Numbered from the stretch's first letter, positions 22,992 to 33,475 are shown. The stretch is 60,674 bases of DNA from RGIG7213 sp045545665 (GCA_045545665.1 JAZQBL010000033.1:1-60674), one strand, 5' to 3'. The notes: a model not told the origin generated them from the sequence alone. Numbers and translations are program-made.

Positions 22992-25295
22992 ATGAAAAGC
23001 TTAAAATTCTTATCATTATTATGTTCGGTGATGATGTGCGCTTCGCAGGTATGTTTTGCCGCATCCCCTGCTGAGCTCAACGGCGCATCGAATATATCGA
23101 CCGAGGAAATAACTCTCTCAAACGGAACAAAAACAGGTGTTACCGTGACGGAGCTGATACTTCCTCATTCAACGTATTACAACCCATCGAATAGTCAGGA
23201 CAAAAAAGCATGCTTCACGGAATTTGATCTTTCGAATACAAATTTGTCGGTAGAAGTAATAAACTGCGGTAACAGTCTTGTCGAAGAAAAGACCGTTAAA
23301 ACAGCTGTTGAAAACTACAAGGTAAACGGACAGACCGTTCTGGCGGCAATAAACGGCGACCTTTGGATGACAAGCGTACACAGTAACGCCGAAATGTCAA
23401 AGAAGGTACTCAAGGTATCGCGCGGTATTATGATAGCGGACGGCGAGATCTGGGCAAGCCAGCAGATAGGTATGGAAAACGCTTGTGCTACAAACGATGA
23501 AAGAGGCACAACAACGCCTCCGAAGGCTGCATTCGGCGTTACGACATCAAACCAGCCGATCGTCGGAAGCCCCAATATAACGGTAAGCGTTAAAAACGAA
23601 ACGAAAAACGTAACGCTTAACGGTGACGGAATAAACAGACTCCCCGCCCCCGACAGCGCAATAATTTACAACCACAGATGCTACACCACCAACTACGCGC
23701 TTAACGACTCTTACGAAATAGAGATCGAAGCATCAAACACTGCTTTTTCAACAAACGGCACTGTCAGCGGTACTGTTAAAGCAATATACGAAAGCGGAAG
23801 CACAACGCGCCCCACGATAGGCAAAAACACTATTCTCATAACAGTAAGAGGAAGCAAGATATCCACGTTTAAGAACAGCTTCAGCGTAGGCGACAAGGTA
23901 TCATTCAAATGCGATATCACAGATACGCTCGGAAACACACAGCTTTGGAAAAACGTTACCGAGGCTATCGGCGGTCACATTATGGTGCGCCGCAACGGTG
24001 AGGTTTACACACAGCTCGGCGGTAATACGGAATATCCTGCAGCTTTTATCGGCTACAAGGATGACGGAACGGTAATGTTCACAACACTTACGGCAAACAA
24101 AGACGGTGTAAGACTCGGTGTAAACTATTCAACCGCAGCAGCTTTTCTTGAGCAATGCGGATACAACACGGTATTTTTCCTCGACGGCGGCGGCTCTGCA
24201 ACGACCGTAACGCTCAAAGACGGCTCATACACGGTAAGAAGCAAGTCATCTGACGGTTCACCCCGTTCTGTTATAAACGCAATAGCAGTCGTTTGGAACG
24301 ATAAAAAAGTTTGTGCAAAGCAAGGCAGTCTGTCATACATAAAAACACCCGATATTCTTAAAAAGATCCCGGGATACCACATTCCTGCCGATCTTATGCC
24401 CGAGCTTGCAAACGACATAACAAACTGTACTTTACAGTACGACGAAAAGGCCAACTCTTTCAACTTCAACGTTTTGCCCCCGACAAACGATGCTTATGCT
24501 CAGATCGCATTTTCGCCTTTAGGTGAAGTAAGTGCTGACGATTACAAGTATATGGTCGTAAAAACAAAGAACAATTTTGGTTCGCAGAGTATGCTCAGAC
24601 TTTTCTATTCCACTTCCGTATCACCCGGTCCCAGCGCACTTTACACAGTATCAAAGAGGATAGACGGAGATAATCAATGGCATTATTACGTATACGATCT
24701 TTCATACTTCGCCGGATGGAAAGGAACGATCAAGAGCATAAGATTCGACCCGTTTGATTCGGATACGATACCTGCAGGTAAGAACGTAGTATTTTCACTC
24801 GGTAGTATAACTCTTTGCAAAACGGCAGATGAGGCCGCAAAGGTAGCAACCGGTAAGTATCTGCCCAAAGGAGCTGTTTCAAGTTATCAGGATTTCCTTG
24901 AAAACCGCTGGGATACTTCCACAGAAATTCCCACTGATACGTCAAGTGAGGATGAAGATACAATTATCGAAGATACAGTAGTCGAAGATACAATAGTCGA
25001 AGATACAACGATTGGAAATGAAGATACAGTCGTTGAGGACACAGCAATCGGAAATGAAAACACAACAAACGGAGATACCGCAAACGAAAGCGATGACACG
25101 ATAGCTGAAGATACAATAAGCGATGATTCTGAAGCAGAAGAAGAATCAGACACAGCAGGCAACGAAAGCTCGCAAAACGATGACGAAGAAAAAGACAGCA
25201 AGGGCATTTCCAAAAACACTCTTGCGGTGATCATATGCGTCGGTTTAGTAGCAGTCGGCGCCGTTGCGATAGTTTTAATTCTGAAAAAGAAATAA
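22992..25295 (+). CDS. Secreted phosphodiester glycosidase (NAGPA domain), membrane-anchored
   Basis: From the ATG at 22992 (behind AAAGAAAGG) the protein is 767 residues. A signal peptide ends near CFAASP. The phosphodiester glycosidase (NAGPA) domain lies at about 90-425, with AAINGDLWM, EAIGGHIMV and the hallmark FFLDGGGSATTV. A beta-rich region, probably a carbohydrate-binding-like module, follows at about 480-620. Then a Thr/Glu/Asp repeat linker (about 640-725, units like VEDTIVEDT and IGNEDT) and a C-terminal membrane helix (about 740-763) with KKK end. NAGPA removes GlcNAc from phosphodiesters; bacterial substrates are likely cell-wall or exopolymer phosphodiesters. A C-terminal helix replaces the usual LPxTG signal. 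Confidence 0.88.
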   Translation: MKSLKFLSLLCSVMMCASQVCFAASPAELNGASNISTEEITLSNGTKTGVTVTELILPHSTYYNPSNSQDKKACFTEFDLSNTNLSVEVINCGNSLVEEKTVKTAVENYKVNGQTVLAAINGDLWMTSVHSNAEMSKKVLKVSRGIMIADGEIWASQQIGMENACATNDERGTTTPPKAAFGVTTSNQPIVGSPNITVSVKNETKNVTLNGDGINRLPAPDSAIIYNHRCYTTNYALNDSYEIEIEASNTAFSTNGTVSGTVKAIYESGSTTRPTIGKNTILITVRGSKISTFKNSFSVGDKVSFKCDITDTLGNTQLWKNVTEAIGGHIMVRRNGEVYTQLGGNTEYPAAFIGYKDDGTVMFTTLTANKDGVRLGVNYSTAAAFLEQCGYNTVFFLDGGGSATTVTLKDGSYTVRSKSSDGSPRSVINAIAVVWNDKKVCAKQGSLSYIKTPDILKKIPGYHIPADLMPELANDITNCTLQYDEKANSFNFNVLPPTNDAYAQIAFSPLGEVSADDYKYMVVKTKNNFGSQSMLRLFYSTSVSPGPSALYTVSKRIDGDNQWHYYVYDLSYFAGWKGTIKSIRFDPFDSDTIPAGKNVVFSLGSITLCKTADEAAKVATGKYLPKGAVSSYQDFLENRWDTSTEIPTDTSSEDEDTIIEDTVVEDTIVEDTTIGNEDTVVEDTAIGNENTTNGDTANESDDTIAEDTISDDSEAEEESDTAGNESSQNDDEEKDSKGISKNTLAVIICVGLVAVGAVAIVLILKKK

Positions 25296-25300
25296 GCATC

Positions 25301-25334
25301 AAGCCGTCTTGAGATAATCAAGGCGGCTTTTTAT
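25301..25334 (+). terminator. Terminator of the phosphodiester glycosidase gene
   Basis: AAGCCGTCTTGA and TCAAGGCGGCTT pair with one G-T, followed by TTTTATAT. Confidence 0.85.
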
Positions 25335-25412
25335 ATGCATAATTCTTAAATCATAATCACCGCGAATTCGGTGGTTTGCTCGATCCTGCCACCCTCCGAT
25401 TTGCGTTGCGAC

Positions 25413-25464
25413 AGGATTGCCCGGCGGCAAAAACCTCTCTGGAACCACCCGCTCAGGGTGGTTC
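25413..25464. repeat. Dispersed hairpin repeat, copy 2
   Basis: Same block order as 145-200: GGATTGCCC, CGGCAAAA, CCTCT and GAACCACCCGCTCAGGGTGGTT. It lies between the terminators of two converging genes. Confidence 0.6.
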
Positions 25465-25472
25465 GTTATAAC

Positions 25473-25512
25473 AAAAATTCATCCCGAAAGACCTTTTTGA
25501 TCTTTCGGGATG
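25473..25512 (-). terminator. Terminator of the ftsH operon
   Basis: CATCCCGAAAGA and TCTTTCGGGATG form a 12-bp stem; the minus strand continues with AATTTTTG. Confidence 0.85.
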
Positions 25513-25527
25513 ATTTCATTCAATTAA

Positions 25528-27546
25528 TTATTTGAAGAAGCCGGAGGACGTGTCATTTTTATTTTCCTTGCTTGCTTTTTTCTCTTCCTCTTCTTCTCTT
25601 TTCAAGCGGTTTTCTTCGTCTGCACGGCGAGCCTTTTCTTCCGCTTCACGGCGCATACGGTCCTCTTCTTCATCACGGCGGCGTTTTTCGGCAACCATTT
25701 CGTCAAGCTCCTCAAAAGTAGGTGTGCCTTCCATTACTGCCTTGAACTGATCCGCATCCATAACCTCATTTGCTATAAGATACTCGGAAATGAAGTGGAG
25801 TTTATCCATATTCGCATTTATTATTTCCATACATCTGTTATAAGCTTCATCTACTATGCGGCGTATTTCAGCGTCGATATCAGAAGCGGTCTTTTCCGAA
25901 TACGTTTTTGTATTTGAAAAATCTCTTCCCAAAAATACTTCATCGTTACCGTGCGAGGAGCCGTAAACAACTGATCCCAAAAGATCGCTCATACCGTATT
26001 TTGTAACCATATCGGTAGCTATCTGCGTTGCGCGTTGAATATCGTTTGAAGCACCCGTTGAAAGGTCGTTGAATATCACCATTTCCGCAACACGTCCGCC
26101 GAGGAGCGTTACTATTTCCTGTTGCATTTCCCCTCTTGTGGAGACCATTCTGTCTTCCTGGGGAACAGAAAGCGTATATCCGCCCGTCATAGCCGTGGGA
26201 ATTATGGATATCTGAGTTACGGGATCCACTTTATCCATAAAGTAGCGTGATATTGCGTGGCCTGCCTCGTGATATGCGGCAACCTTGATATCACTTTCCT
26301 TACGCTGTTTATTGCGCTTGGGAGTACCTACTATAAGCTTCATAACAGCTTCTTCGATATCGGGCATACATATTACCGCCTTACCCTTTCTTGCGGCAAG
26401 CAGTGCGGCTTCGTTAAGGAGGTTTGCAAGATCAGCACCCGTAAATCCAACCGTCGTTTTTGCAACCTGCGAAAGGTCAACGTCAGGCGATATCGGCTTA
26501 TTTCTTGCGTGTACCTTCAGTATCTCTTCTCTGCCTTTTATATCGGGATAATGAACCGTTACCTGTCTGTCAAATCTTCCGGGACGGAGAAGTGCGGGGT
26601 CAAGTATATCGGGACGGTTTGTAGCCGCCATAACTATAACACCCTCGTGCGTTCCAAAGCCGTCCATTTCGACGAGCAACTGGTTTAACGTCTGTTCTCT
26701 TTCATCGTGTCCGCCGCCGAGACCTGCGCCTCTGTGACGTCCGACAGCGTCTATTTCATCAATAAATATAATACTTGCGGGATTTTTACGTGCTGTTTCA
26801 AACAGATCTCTTACACGGGAAGCACCGACACCGACGTACATTTCAACGAAATCGGAACCCGATATCGAATAGAAAGGAACGCCCGCCTCACCTGCAACTG
26901 CCTTTGCAAGAAGCGTTTTACCCGTCCCGGGAGGGCCTACAAGAAGTACGCCGCGCGGTATTCTTGCACCGAGCTTTGTATATTTTGCAGGATCCTTGAG
27001 ATATTCAACTACCTCACGAAGCTCTTCTTTTTCTTCGTCAGCACCTGCAACGTCGGTAAAGAAAACTCGTTTCTTTTCATCTGCACCGAACTTCACACGA
27101 GCTTTGCTGAAGGAGTTCATTTTTCCGCCCTTGCCCGTCATCTGGTTCGTGAAATATATCCAAAGTCCGACCATAACGACTATAAGAACGAGATACGGTA
27201 CAAACGATACCCACCAGGGCCACGTTGTAGGCGGCTCATATTCATACTTTACTATAATACCGGAAGCTCTCTGCTGTTCGATCGTTTCGGCAAGATCTGT
27301 ATAAAAGATGGATATATCACGTAAAGAATACGTATACATCTTATCGTCCTGCGCTTGTATCGTAAGGAGGTTTGTTTCGTCAATAGCAAACGCTTTGACT
27401 TGTTCTCCTTTAAACATAGCGACAACTTCGCTGTACGCTTCCAATTCTTCTCCGGAGCCGAGATTGCCAATGACTGTCGAAACAAGTACAAACAGACCTA
27501 TGATCAAAACGGCATAAAAAATAAATACCTTATAATTTGACTTCAT
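25528..27546 (-). CDS. ftsH: ATP-dependent zinc metalloprotease FtsH
   Basis: A 672-residue membrane protease. Membrane helices lie at about 7-28 and 112-132 around an extracytoplasmic FtsH domain. The AAA domain has Walker A GPPGTGKT (204-211), Walker B IIFIDEIDAVG and the second region of homology. The M41 zinc site HEAGH follows at about 433. The last 45 residues are a charged, Arg/Glu-rich helix. FtsH degrades misfolded membrane proteins and regulators. It ends the operon and starts 12 bp after hpt, the usual Firmicute order tilS-hpt-ftsH. Confidence 0.97.
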   Translation of the reverse strand: MKSNYKVFIFYAVLIIGLFVLVSTVIGNLGSGEELEAYSEVVAMFKGEQVKAFAIDETNLLTIQAQDDKMYTYSLRDISIFYTDLAETIEQQRASGIIVKYEYEPPTTWPWWVSFVPYLVLIVVMVGLWIYFTNQMTGKGGKMNSFSKARVKFGADEKKRVFFTDVAGADEEKEELREVVEYLKDPAKYTKLGARIPRGVLLVGPPGTGKTLLAKAVAGEAGVPFYSISGSDFVEMYVGVGASRVRDLFETARKNPASIIFIDEIDAVGRHRGAGLGGGHDEREQTLNQLLVEMDGFGTHEGVIVMAATNRPDILDPALLRPGRFDRQVTVHYPDIKGREEILKVHARNKPISPDVDLSQVAKTTVGFTGADLANLLNEAALLAARKGKAVICMPDIEEAVMKLIVGTPKRNKQRKESDIKVAAYHEAGHAISRYFMDKVDPVTQISIIPTAMTGGYTLSVPQEDRMVSTRGEMQQEIVTLLGGRVAEMVIFNDLSTGASNDIQRATQIATDMVTKYGMSDLLGSVVYGSSHGNDEVFLGRDFSNTKTYSEKTASDIDAEIRRIVDEAYNRCMEIINANMDKLHFISEYLIANEVMDADQFKAVMEGTPTFEELDEMVAEKRRRDEEEDRMRREAEEKARRADEENRLKREEEEEKKASKENKNDTSSGFFK

Positions 27547-27558
27547 ATTTTCTCCACA

Positions 27559-28107
27559 TCAACTGTATATTTCAGGTTTCAAAACACCTACATAAGGAAG
27601 TGTTCTGTATTTTTCATTATAATCGAGTCCGTAACCGACAACGAATTCATCGGGAATAACCATTCCCGTATATTCGGGTTCAAACTCTGTAACACGTCTG
27701 TCGGGTTTATCGAGTAACGTGCAAGTATGTACGCTCTTTGCGCCTCTGAAGCGCAGATATTCGCACAAATATGAAAGTGTTCTTCCGCTGTCTATTATAT
27801 CTTCAACGATAAGTATATCGCAGTCCTTGAGCTTTGCATGGTCGATATCAAGTAAAATTCTTATATCGCCCGAAGACTCCGTCGATGCTCCGTACGAAGA
27901 TACTCTCATAAAATCTATTTCGGCAGGCACTGTGATCTTTCTCAAAAGATCTCCGAAGAACACAACGGATCCTTTTAAAATGCAAAGCATAAGAAGATTT
28001 TTGTCCTTATAATCCTCATCTATTCGCTTTGCTATTCTTTCTACTATCTCTTCTATTTCTTTTTCCGAGACAAGTACACGTTGTACGTCATCACTGTAGT
28101 ACTTCAT
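27559..28107 (-). CDS. hpt: Hypoxanthine phosphoribosyltransferase
   Basis: A 182-residue purine salvage enzyme converting hypoxanthine or guanine with PRPP to IMP or GMP. The PRPP loop is LIVEDIIDSGRTLSYL; other motifs are LKGSVVFFGDLLR and DFMRVSSYGASTESSG. The start ATG overlaps the tilS stop by 1 base, so expression is coupled. Confidence 0.95.
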   Translation of the reverse strand: MKYYSDDVQRVLVSEKEIEEIVERIAKRIDEDYKDKNLLMLCILKGSVVFFGDLLRKITVPAEIDFMRVSSYGASTESSGDIRILLDIDHAKLKDCDILIVEDIIDSGRTLSYLCEYLRFRGAKSVHTCTLLDKPDRRVTEFEPEYTGMVIPDEFVVGYGLDYNEKYRTLPYVGVLKPEIYS

Positions 28108-29450
28108 TAAATGTCACTTTGATATAAAATAACAGCCTTATTCTCTGCACTTCTTCCGTCAAGTCCGTCCCTCGGCGGGAAGCCCGGCATACAGACTATT
28201 CCGTCATCATCACACAGCACGGGGTAATTCTTTTTAAGCTGTGCGGGAATATTTTTGTCTGCAAGCATTTTCTTCGGAGTCCGTGTCATATTGCCGTATC
28301 TATATCTGTCTCCTTCTGCTTTATTTCGTATAAAAACGTTACCATTAAGTTTATCACGATTAATGATTGTTCTCTTTAAGGTTTTGTAAATATTTTCCCT
28401 TTTATACCCTTCGTCAAAAAAAAGATACAAAGTAAACCCAAGATCGGGAAATTTATTCACACCTTCGTGCAAATTATATCTGTACGGCTCACAACTCAAG
28501 CGTTTTGAAAAGGTTATAACGTCCTTATCAGCTATTGCAAGCACGTCTGATGATATATCAAAGCTTTGTCCGTTTTCTGCTTTTTTTACAAAATCGCAAA
28601 GCAGAGCCGTCATTTTATAACTTACACCCACACCGCAGAGCTTTGATATAACGTCGTTTCTCAAAGCAGGCTCAAGGGATAAAAAAGCAAGCTTGTCAAC
28701 CGATGAACCGTTTGTGTTTTTCTTTATAAATTCATCCGCACGGTCAGAAACGTACCGTTCGGTATGTGAAAGTATATCCGTGCAGTTAGATATATTTTCA
28801 ATAAACGCAGGATTGATGCGGGAAAGTCTCGGGATTATCTCGTGGCGTATATAATTTCTCGTGTAATCGGTACTTTCGTTGGTTGAATCCGTTACGTAAT
28901 CGAGTCCGTTTTTTTCAAGATAATCATATATCTCCGTTTTGTCCGCTTTGATTATCGGGCGGATTATAAGGCGTCCGTTTTCTTCTCTGCACTTCGGTAT
29001 ACCGCAAAGTCCTTTAAGTCCGGTCCCTCTGCACAGATTGAACAAAAGCGCCTCGACGCTGTCCTGTGCGTTGTGTGCGGTGGCGATCATATTCGCATTA
29101 TTCTGCTTTGCGCACTCAAACAAGGCTTCGTATCTGTGATTTCTTGCACATTCCTCAAGCCCCGTTTTTTCTTTTTTTGCAAGACTCGGTATATCGAGAT
29201 GAACGCACTGAAAGTGTACGCCGAGCTTTTGACACATATTTTTACAAAAGTCCTCGTCTCGCTGCGCCTCATTTCCGCGTATTCCGTGATTCACGTGAAG
29301 TGCGGTAACACGGTGTGCGCCGATCAAGCTTGAAAGGCTGTGAAGCATCGCCGTTGAATCCGATCCTCCGGAAAAACCGACTACGATACGGTCATCATCC
29401 TTTACGCCGCACTCTTCAAGCTGTTTTTTTACAAGCTGTATCAAACTCAC
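28107..29450 (-). CDS. tilS: tRNA(Ile)-lysidine synthase
   Basis: A 447-residue enzyme that changes C34 of tRNA-Ile (CAU) to lysidine so that it reads AUA. The PP-loop SGGSDS is at 27-32 and the ALHVNHGIRG block follows; the C-terminal domain is present (MTRTPKKMLADKNIPAQLKK). GTG start at 29450, overlapping the dnaB stop by 4 bp (GTGA). Confidence 0.95.
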   Translation of the reverse strand: MSLIQLVKKQLEECGVKDDDRIVVGFSGGSDSTAMLHSLSSLIGAHRVTALHVNHGIRGNEAQRDEDFCKNMCQKLGVHFQCVHLDIPSLAKKEKTGLEECARNHRYEALFECAKQNNANMIATAHNAQDSVEALLFNLCRGTGLKGLCGIPKCREENGRLIIRPIIKADKTEIYDYLEKNGLDYVTDSTNESTDYTRNYIRHEIIPRLSRINPAFIENISNCTDILSHTERYVSDRADEFIKKNTNGSSVDKLAFLSLEPALRNDVISKLCGVGVSYKMTALLCDFVKKAENGQSFDISSDVLAIADKDVITFSKRLSCEPYRYNLHEGVNKFPDLGFTLYLFFDEGYKRENIYKTLKRTIINRDKLNGNVFIRNKAEGDRYRYGNMTRTPKKMLADKNIPAQLKKNYPVLCDDDGIVCMPGFPPRDGLDGRSAENKAVILYQSDI

Positions 29451-30784
29451 GGTTCTTCTCCGTAACGGTCTTCGATGCTTGAAAACTTGGTATACTCACC
29501 GTTCCATATCATATCGACCTTACCGGTTGAGCCATGGCGGTTCTTTGCGATAACGACTTGCGCCAGATTCGTTTTTTCCGAATCCTCTTTATAATATTCG
29601 GGACGGTACAGGAACATTACGATGTCGGCATCCTGCTCTATTGCACCGGAGTCACGAAGGTCCGAAAGCATAGGTGTTTTATCGTTTCTCGACTCGGAAG
29701 CACGGGAAAGCTGTGCGCAGCATATAACGGGTACTGCTAATTCCTTTGCCATTATTTTAAGACCTCTTGAAATATCGCCTATTTCAAGAACTCTGTTGTC
29801 GGTATGCTTATCACTTTGCATAAGCTGCAAATAGTCGATAACGACAAGTCCGAGATTCTTCATACGTCTCAATTTAGCTTTCATTCCCGTAACGGTTATA
29901 TTCGTCGTATCGTCGATATATATGTTCGTCTGTGAAAGCTTTGATGCCGCTGTAGATATCTTTGTCCAATCCTCTTCACTGAGAGTTCCCGAACGCAAGT
30001 TATAGCTGTTTACGAGTGCCTCGCTCGATATCATTCTCGACACGAGCTGTTCGTCCGGCATTTCAAGAGAAAAAATACAGACCGTTTTATTTGTTTTTAT
30101 AGCTACGTTCGTCGCTATGTTAAGCGCAAAACTCGTTTTACCCATACCGGGACGCGCGCCGACAAGTACGAGATCTCCCTTACCGAGACCGACGAGTACG
30201 TTATCAAGTCCTTCGAACTGTGTGGGGGTCCCGAGCGCTTCCGCTCTGTTAGTCTGCAGCTGATTGAGCCTGTCATACGTACGTACAAGTGCATCCTTGA
30301 TATGTGTAAAGCCCTTACTTTCGTTTACATCGGATATTTCAAATATCTTCTGCTCCGCCATATCGAGGATGTGTTCCACCTTATCCGTTTCCGTATAAGC
30401 CGCCTCGGCTATCTCGTCCGTTGCCGCTATAAGCTTACGCAGAAGGCTTTTATTTTTGACTATCTGTGCATAGTCCTTTGCGTTTGAAGCAGACGGAACT
30501 ATCTGCACGAGATTTCTTATATACTGCGTTCCGTCCTTTTCACTGTAAACACCGCGTTTTACAAGCGTGTCAAGCAGTGTTATTACGTCTATCGGCTTAT
30601 CCTGCTGAAGAAATATCTCCTGCATTGCATCGAATATTTCCGCGTGGTCGGACATATAAAAGTCCTCGCCCTTAACGATGGTGACTATCTCTTTGAAGAC
30701 CTCCGGATCAATAAGGACCGAACCGAGCACTGCCTGTTCCGCTTCAACGGAAAAGGGCAGTCTTCTTGTGATCTGTTCTGCCAT
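29447..30784 (-). CDS. dnaB: Replicative DNA helicase
   Basis: A 445-residue hexameric helicase. The N-terminal domain (PFSVEAEQAVLGSVLID) binds primase, and the RecA-like domain has Walker A GARPGMGKT (about 209-217) and Walker B LVVIDYLQLM. It unwinds DNA ahead of the fork. It lies between rplI and tilS; the order gdpP-rplI-dnaB is conserved in Bacillota. B. subtilis calls this gene dnaC. Confidence 0.96.
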   Translation of the reverse strand: MAEQITRRLPFSVEAEQAVLGSVLIDPEVFKEIVTIVKGEDFYMSDHAEIFDAMQEIFLQQDKPIDVITLLDTLVKRGVYSEKDGTQYIRNLVQIVPSASNAKDYAQIVKNKSLLRKLIAATDEIAEAAYTETDKVEHILDMAEQKIFEISDVNESKGFTHIKDALVRTYDRLNQLQTNRAEALGTPTQFEGLDNVLVGLGKGDLVLVGARPGMGKTSFALNIATNVAIKTNKTVCIFSLEMPDEQLVSRMISSEALVNSYNLRSGTLSEEDWTKISTAASKLSQTNIYIDDTTNITVTGMKAKLRRMKNLGLVVIDYLQLMQSDKHTDNRVLEIGDISRGLKIMAKELAVPVICCAQLSRASESRNDKTPMLSDLRDSGAIEQDADIVMFLYRPEYYKEDSEKTNLAQVVIAKNRHGSTGKVDMIWNGEYTKFSSIEDRYGEEP

Positions 30785-30858
30785 TCTATTTTATCTCCAC
30801 ATACACCTTGTGAATTTTAAATACATTTGCTTTATAAACAGAAGTGGGAAGGCTTATG

Positions 30859-31308
30859 TTATTTCTGTTCTGCAACCACTACTGTAAGTTTACCGGATAT
30901 TTCCGTATAAAGCTTACATTCAACGTGATACGTTCCGAAAGACTTTATAGCTTCGGGAAGGTTCATTTTACGTTTATCAACGGAAATTCCGTGCTGTTTT
31001 TCAAGTGCTTCGGAGATATCCTTCGTCGTTACGGAGCCGTAAAATCTTCCGTCAGCTCCTGCTTTTGCAAATATTTTGACCGTTGTCTTTGAAAGCTTTT
31101 CGGCGCATTCCTTTGCCGCTGCCTTTTCAACTTCTATTTTATGCAAACGTGCCGCTTCTTTGTTTTTGAGGTCGTTCATGACCTGTGCGCCCGCTTCTGC
31201 GGCAAGCTTTTTCGGAAACAGAAAATTACGTGCATATCCGTCCGACACGTTTATCACGTCGCCTTCTTTTCCCTGACCGGGTACGTTTTTAAGCAAAATT
31301 ACTTTCAT
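30859..31308 (-). CDS. rplI: 50S ribosomal protein L9
   Basis: A 149-residue protein with the N-terminal L9 signature (GQGKEGDVINVSDGYARNFL), a long connecting helix (about 40-78) and the C-terminal rRNA-binding domain (KIFAKAGADGRFYGSVTTKD). AAAGGAA precedes the ATG. It is the middle gene of the gdpP-rplI-dnaB block. Confidence 0.97.
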   Translation of the reverse strand: MKVILLKNVPGQGKEGDVINVSDGYARNFLFPKKLAAEAGAQVMNDLKNKEAARLHKIEVEKAAAKECAEKLSKTTVKIFAKAGADGRFYGSVTTKDISEALEKQHGISVDKRKMNLPEAIKSFGTYHVECKLYTEISGKLTVVVAEQK

Positions 31309-31335
31309 ATCTATATTCCTTTCGAACTGTTACTT

Positions 31336-33378
31336 TTAGTTTTCTTTATCTTCTTTGTTCTGTTCCAAATATTCATCAAGCACGGCTTTGAGTTTTACAA
31401 CCGCTTCTTCAAGACTTACGTCTCGGATCTGTGAGCCTGCGCTGTCAAAATGTCCGCCGCCGCCGAACTTTTCCATCATCTTTGATACGTTTATCTTGCC
31501 TGTGCTTCTTGCCGATATATTTACCGCATCGTTTATTTTACAGAACGTGAACGATGCTTCAATACCCGATATTTCAAGCAGACTGTCGGCAACTCTTGCC
31601 GCTGTTATCTTATCATCCATAACGGATTCGCCCTTCTTTACGGATATGGCAAATATTCCTTCGTAAAGCTTTGTATCACGTCTGAATTTCATTTCGGCAT
31701 TGAAGTCATCCTGATTCGTCTCAAAAAACTTTGCAACGACAGCCTGATCGGCTCCTTGCCGTCTTAAATACTGAGCCGCACCGTACGTTCTTACACTGCA
31801 AGAACGTGAAAACTGCTTTGTATCAAGAGTGATTCCCGCAAGCATAAGATTTGCTTCGGGCTTCTGCATAACGCCTTGCGGCAAAAGCTCCTCAAGTATT
31901 TCAGATACCATTTCGCACGTAGAGGATGCCGCAGGAGATATATACATAAGCTTCGCCTCGAATTTATTTTCGGGAGCTTTTCTGTGATGATCGACAAATA
32001 CGATATTTTCCGTACAGTCGGTAAGCGCGGGTGCTTCAAACAAAACGGGATTGTTGACGTCGGCGATTATGAGCAGCGTTGACGGAGTCATAATATCCTG
32101 CGCCTCCGTCTTGTTTACGAACACCCTGTCGTATTCGGGCATCTTTGATACCTCTTTCAGACACACGCTTAAGTTTTTGTCGTTTACTGCACTGTCATCA
32201 CCGCTTCTCGGAACGTTTGCCACCACGTTTACACGCTTGTTAAGATGCAAAGCTATTTTCGCTATTCCGACGCAGGCACCGAAAGCGTCGTAATCTATCG
32301 CTCTGTGCGCCATAATTACTACGTTTTCGGCTTCTTTTATAAGTCTTTCGAGGACGAGGGCGTACATTCTTGCACGTACACGTGATGCGTTGATTGCGGA
32401 TTTCGTGTTTCCGCCGTAGTAATACACCTGTTCGTCGTTTTTGAAAACTATCTGGTCGCCGCCTCTTTGCAACGCAGTTTCGAGCGCACTTGAAGCCGCC
32501 GAGGCTTTTTCTTCCATAGTTCCTTCAACGTCTGCAACACCGCCCGATGCAGTTACCGTGATGTCGCTTCCCGGTATTTGTATCTGGCGTATCTTATCGA
32601 GTATTTTGAAGCCCTCTTCACGAAGCATACCGAGATGCTTTCCGTCGAGAACGACCATATATTTATCACTTTCATACTCACATATAAACGCACCCATTTC
32701 AGACGCCCATTCGTACATTATACTTTGAGCCTGTGCAGAAACGGAACGCGCGACGTCATGCAATGATATTACAGATGAATCGAGATTATCGAGAATTATA
32801 TAAGCAATTACCACTCTTTTATCTTCGTAATCGGAACGAAGTGCATTAAGCTCGTCTGAAGAATCAAACGTGACTACAAATTTCGTAGCACCCTCTAAAG
32901 TAACTTTAAAACAATGTACATTATAGTGAGACTCACCCACGGTGAGATAAATACCTTCTCTGCCCGCTGAGTAAATATCCGCAAGCTTCAATGCGTCATC
33001 AACTTCGCTGAGCTTCTTGCCGGTTACGTAAGAAGACGGACAAAGTCCTGCAATAAACGCACGGTTTACCCATTCTATTCTCGTTTCATCATTAAGAACT
33101 GCAACAGCACAGTGATATTTCGTTATAAAAGCACGGAACAGATTTCCCTGTATCTCGCCTTCGCCGATATCGTTCTTTTTGGTTATCGCACGTTTTATCA
33201 GAATAATTCCGACAAGCACGATTACAAGATAAAGCAACACACTTATCAACGAAATATGCCACTTCGGTATGCCGTTTAAATACGCAAGCACCGTAAATGA
33301 AAAAATGAATACCGCCGTGCATACAGCCGTATAGATATACGGCAAATAACCGTATAGCGCTTTTTTATTGAATTTCAT
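31336..33378 (-). CDS. gdpP: c-di-AMP phosphodiesterase, GdpP type
   Basis: A 680-residue membrane protein. Two helices (about 12-32 and 40-62) are followed by a degenerate PAS domain (about 85-155), a degenerate GGDEF domain (about 175-310), then the catalytic DHH domain (MAHRAIDYDAFGA, VFVDHHRKAP) and DHHA1 (FGGGGHFDSAG). It hydrolyses cyclic di-AMP, which controls potassium balance and wall stress. It leads the gdpP-rplI-dnaB-tilS-hpt-ftsH run, with AAGGAGGG before the ATG. Confidence 0.95.
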   Translation of the reverse strand: MKFNKKALYGYLPYIYTAVCTAVFIFSFTVLAYLNGIPKWHISLISVLLYLVIVLVGIILIKRAITKKNDIGEGEIQGNLFRAFITKYHCAVAVLNDETRIEWVNRAFIAGLCPSSYVTGKKLSEVDDALKLADIYSAGREGIYLTVGESHYNVHCFKVTLEGATKFVVTFDSSDELNALRSDYEDKRVVIAYIILDNLDSSVISLHDVARSVSAQAQSIMYEWASEMGAFICEYESDKYMVVLDGKHLGMLREEGFKILDKIRQIQIPGSDITVTASGGVADVEGTMEEKASAASSALETALQRGGDQIVFKNDEQVYYYGGNTKSAINASRVRARMYALVLERLIKEAENVVIMAHRAIDYDAFGACVGIAKIALHLNKRVNVVANVPRSGDDSAVNDKNLSVCLKEVSKMPEYDRVFVNKTEAQDIMTPSTLLIIADVNNPVLFEAPALTDCTENIVFVDHHRKAPENKFEAKLMYISPAASSTCEMVSEILEELLPQGVMQKPEANLMLAGITLDTKQFSRSCSVRTYGAAQYLRRQGADQAVVAKFFETNQDDFNAEMKFRRDTKLYEGIFAISVKKGESVMDDKITAARVADSLLEISGIEASFTFCKINDAVNISARSTGKINVSKMMEKFGGGGHFDSAGSQIRDVSLEEAVVKLKAVLDEYLEQNKEDKEN

Positions 33379-33475
33379 TTGATGCCCTCCTTACGCCGTA
33401 TTGCTGATTAGATAATTATATAATATCTTATTTTTTATATATATAACGATTGTGAAACATTTATGTAAATTATTC

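Noticed and set aside
24950..25130. Tandem DNA repeat array in the phosphodiester glycosidase gene
   Set aside because: It is coding sequence for the Thr/Glu/Asp linker (VEDT and GNEDT units), not a separate repeat element.
26707..27324. 205-codon plus-strand ORF opposite ftsH
   Set aside because: Shadow of FtsH; composition unlike a protein.
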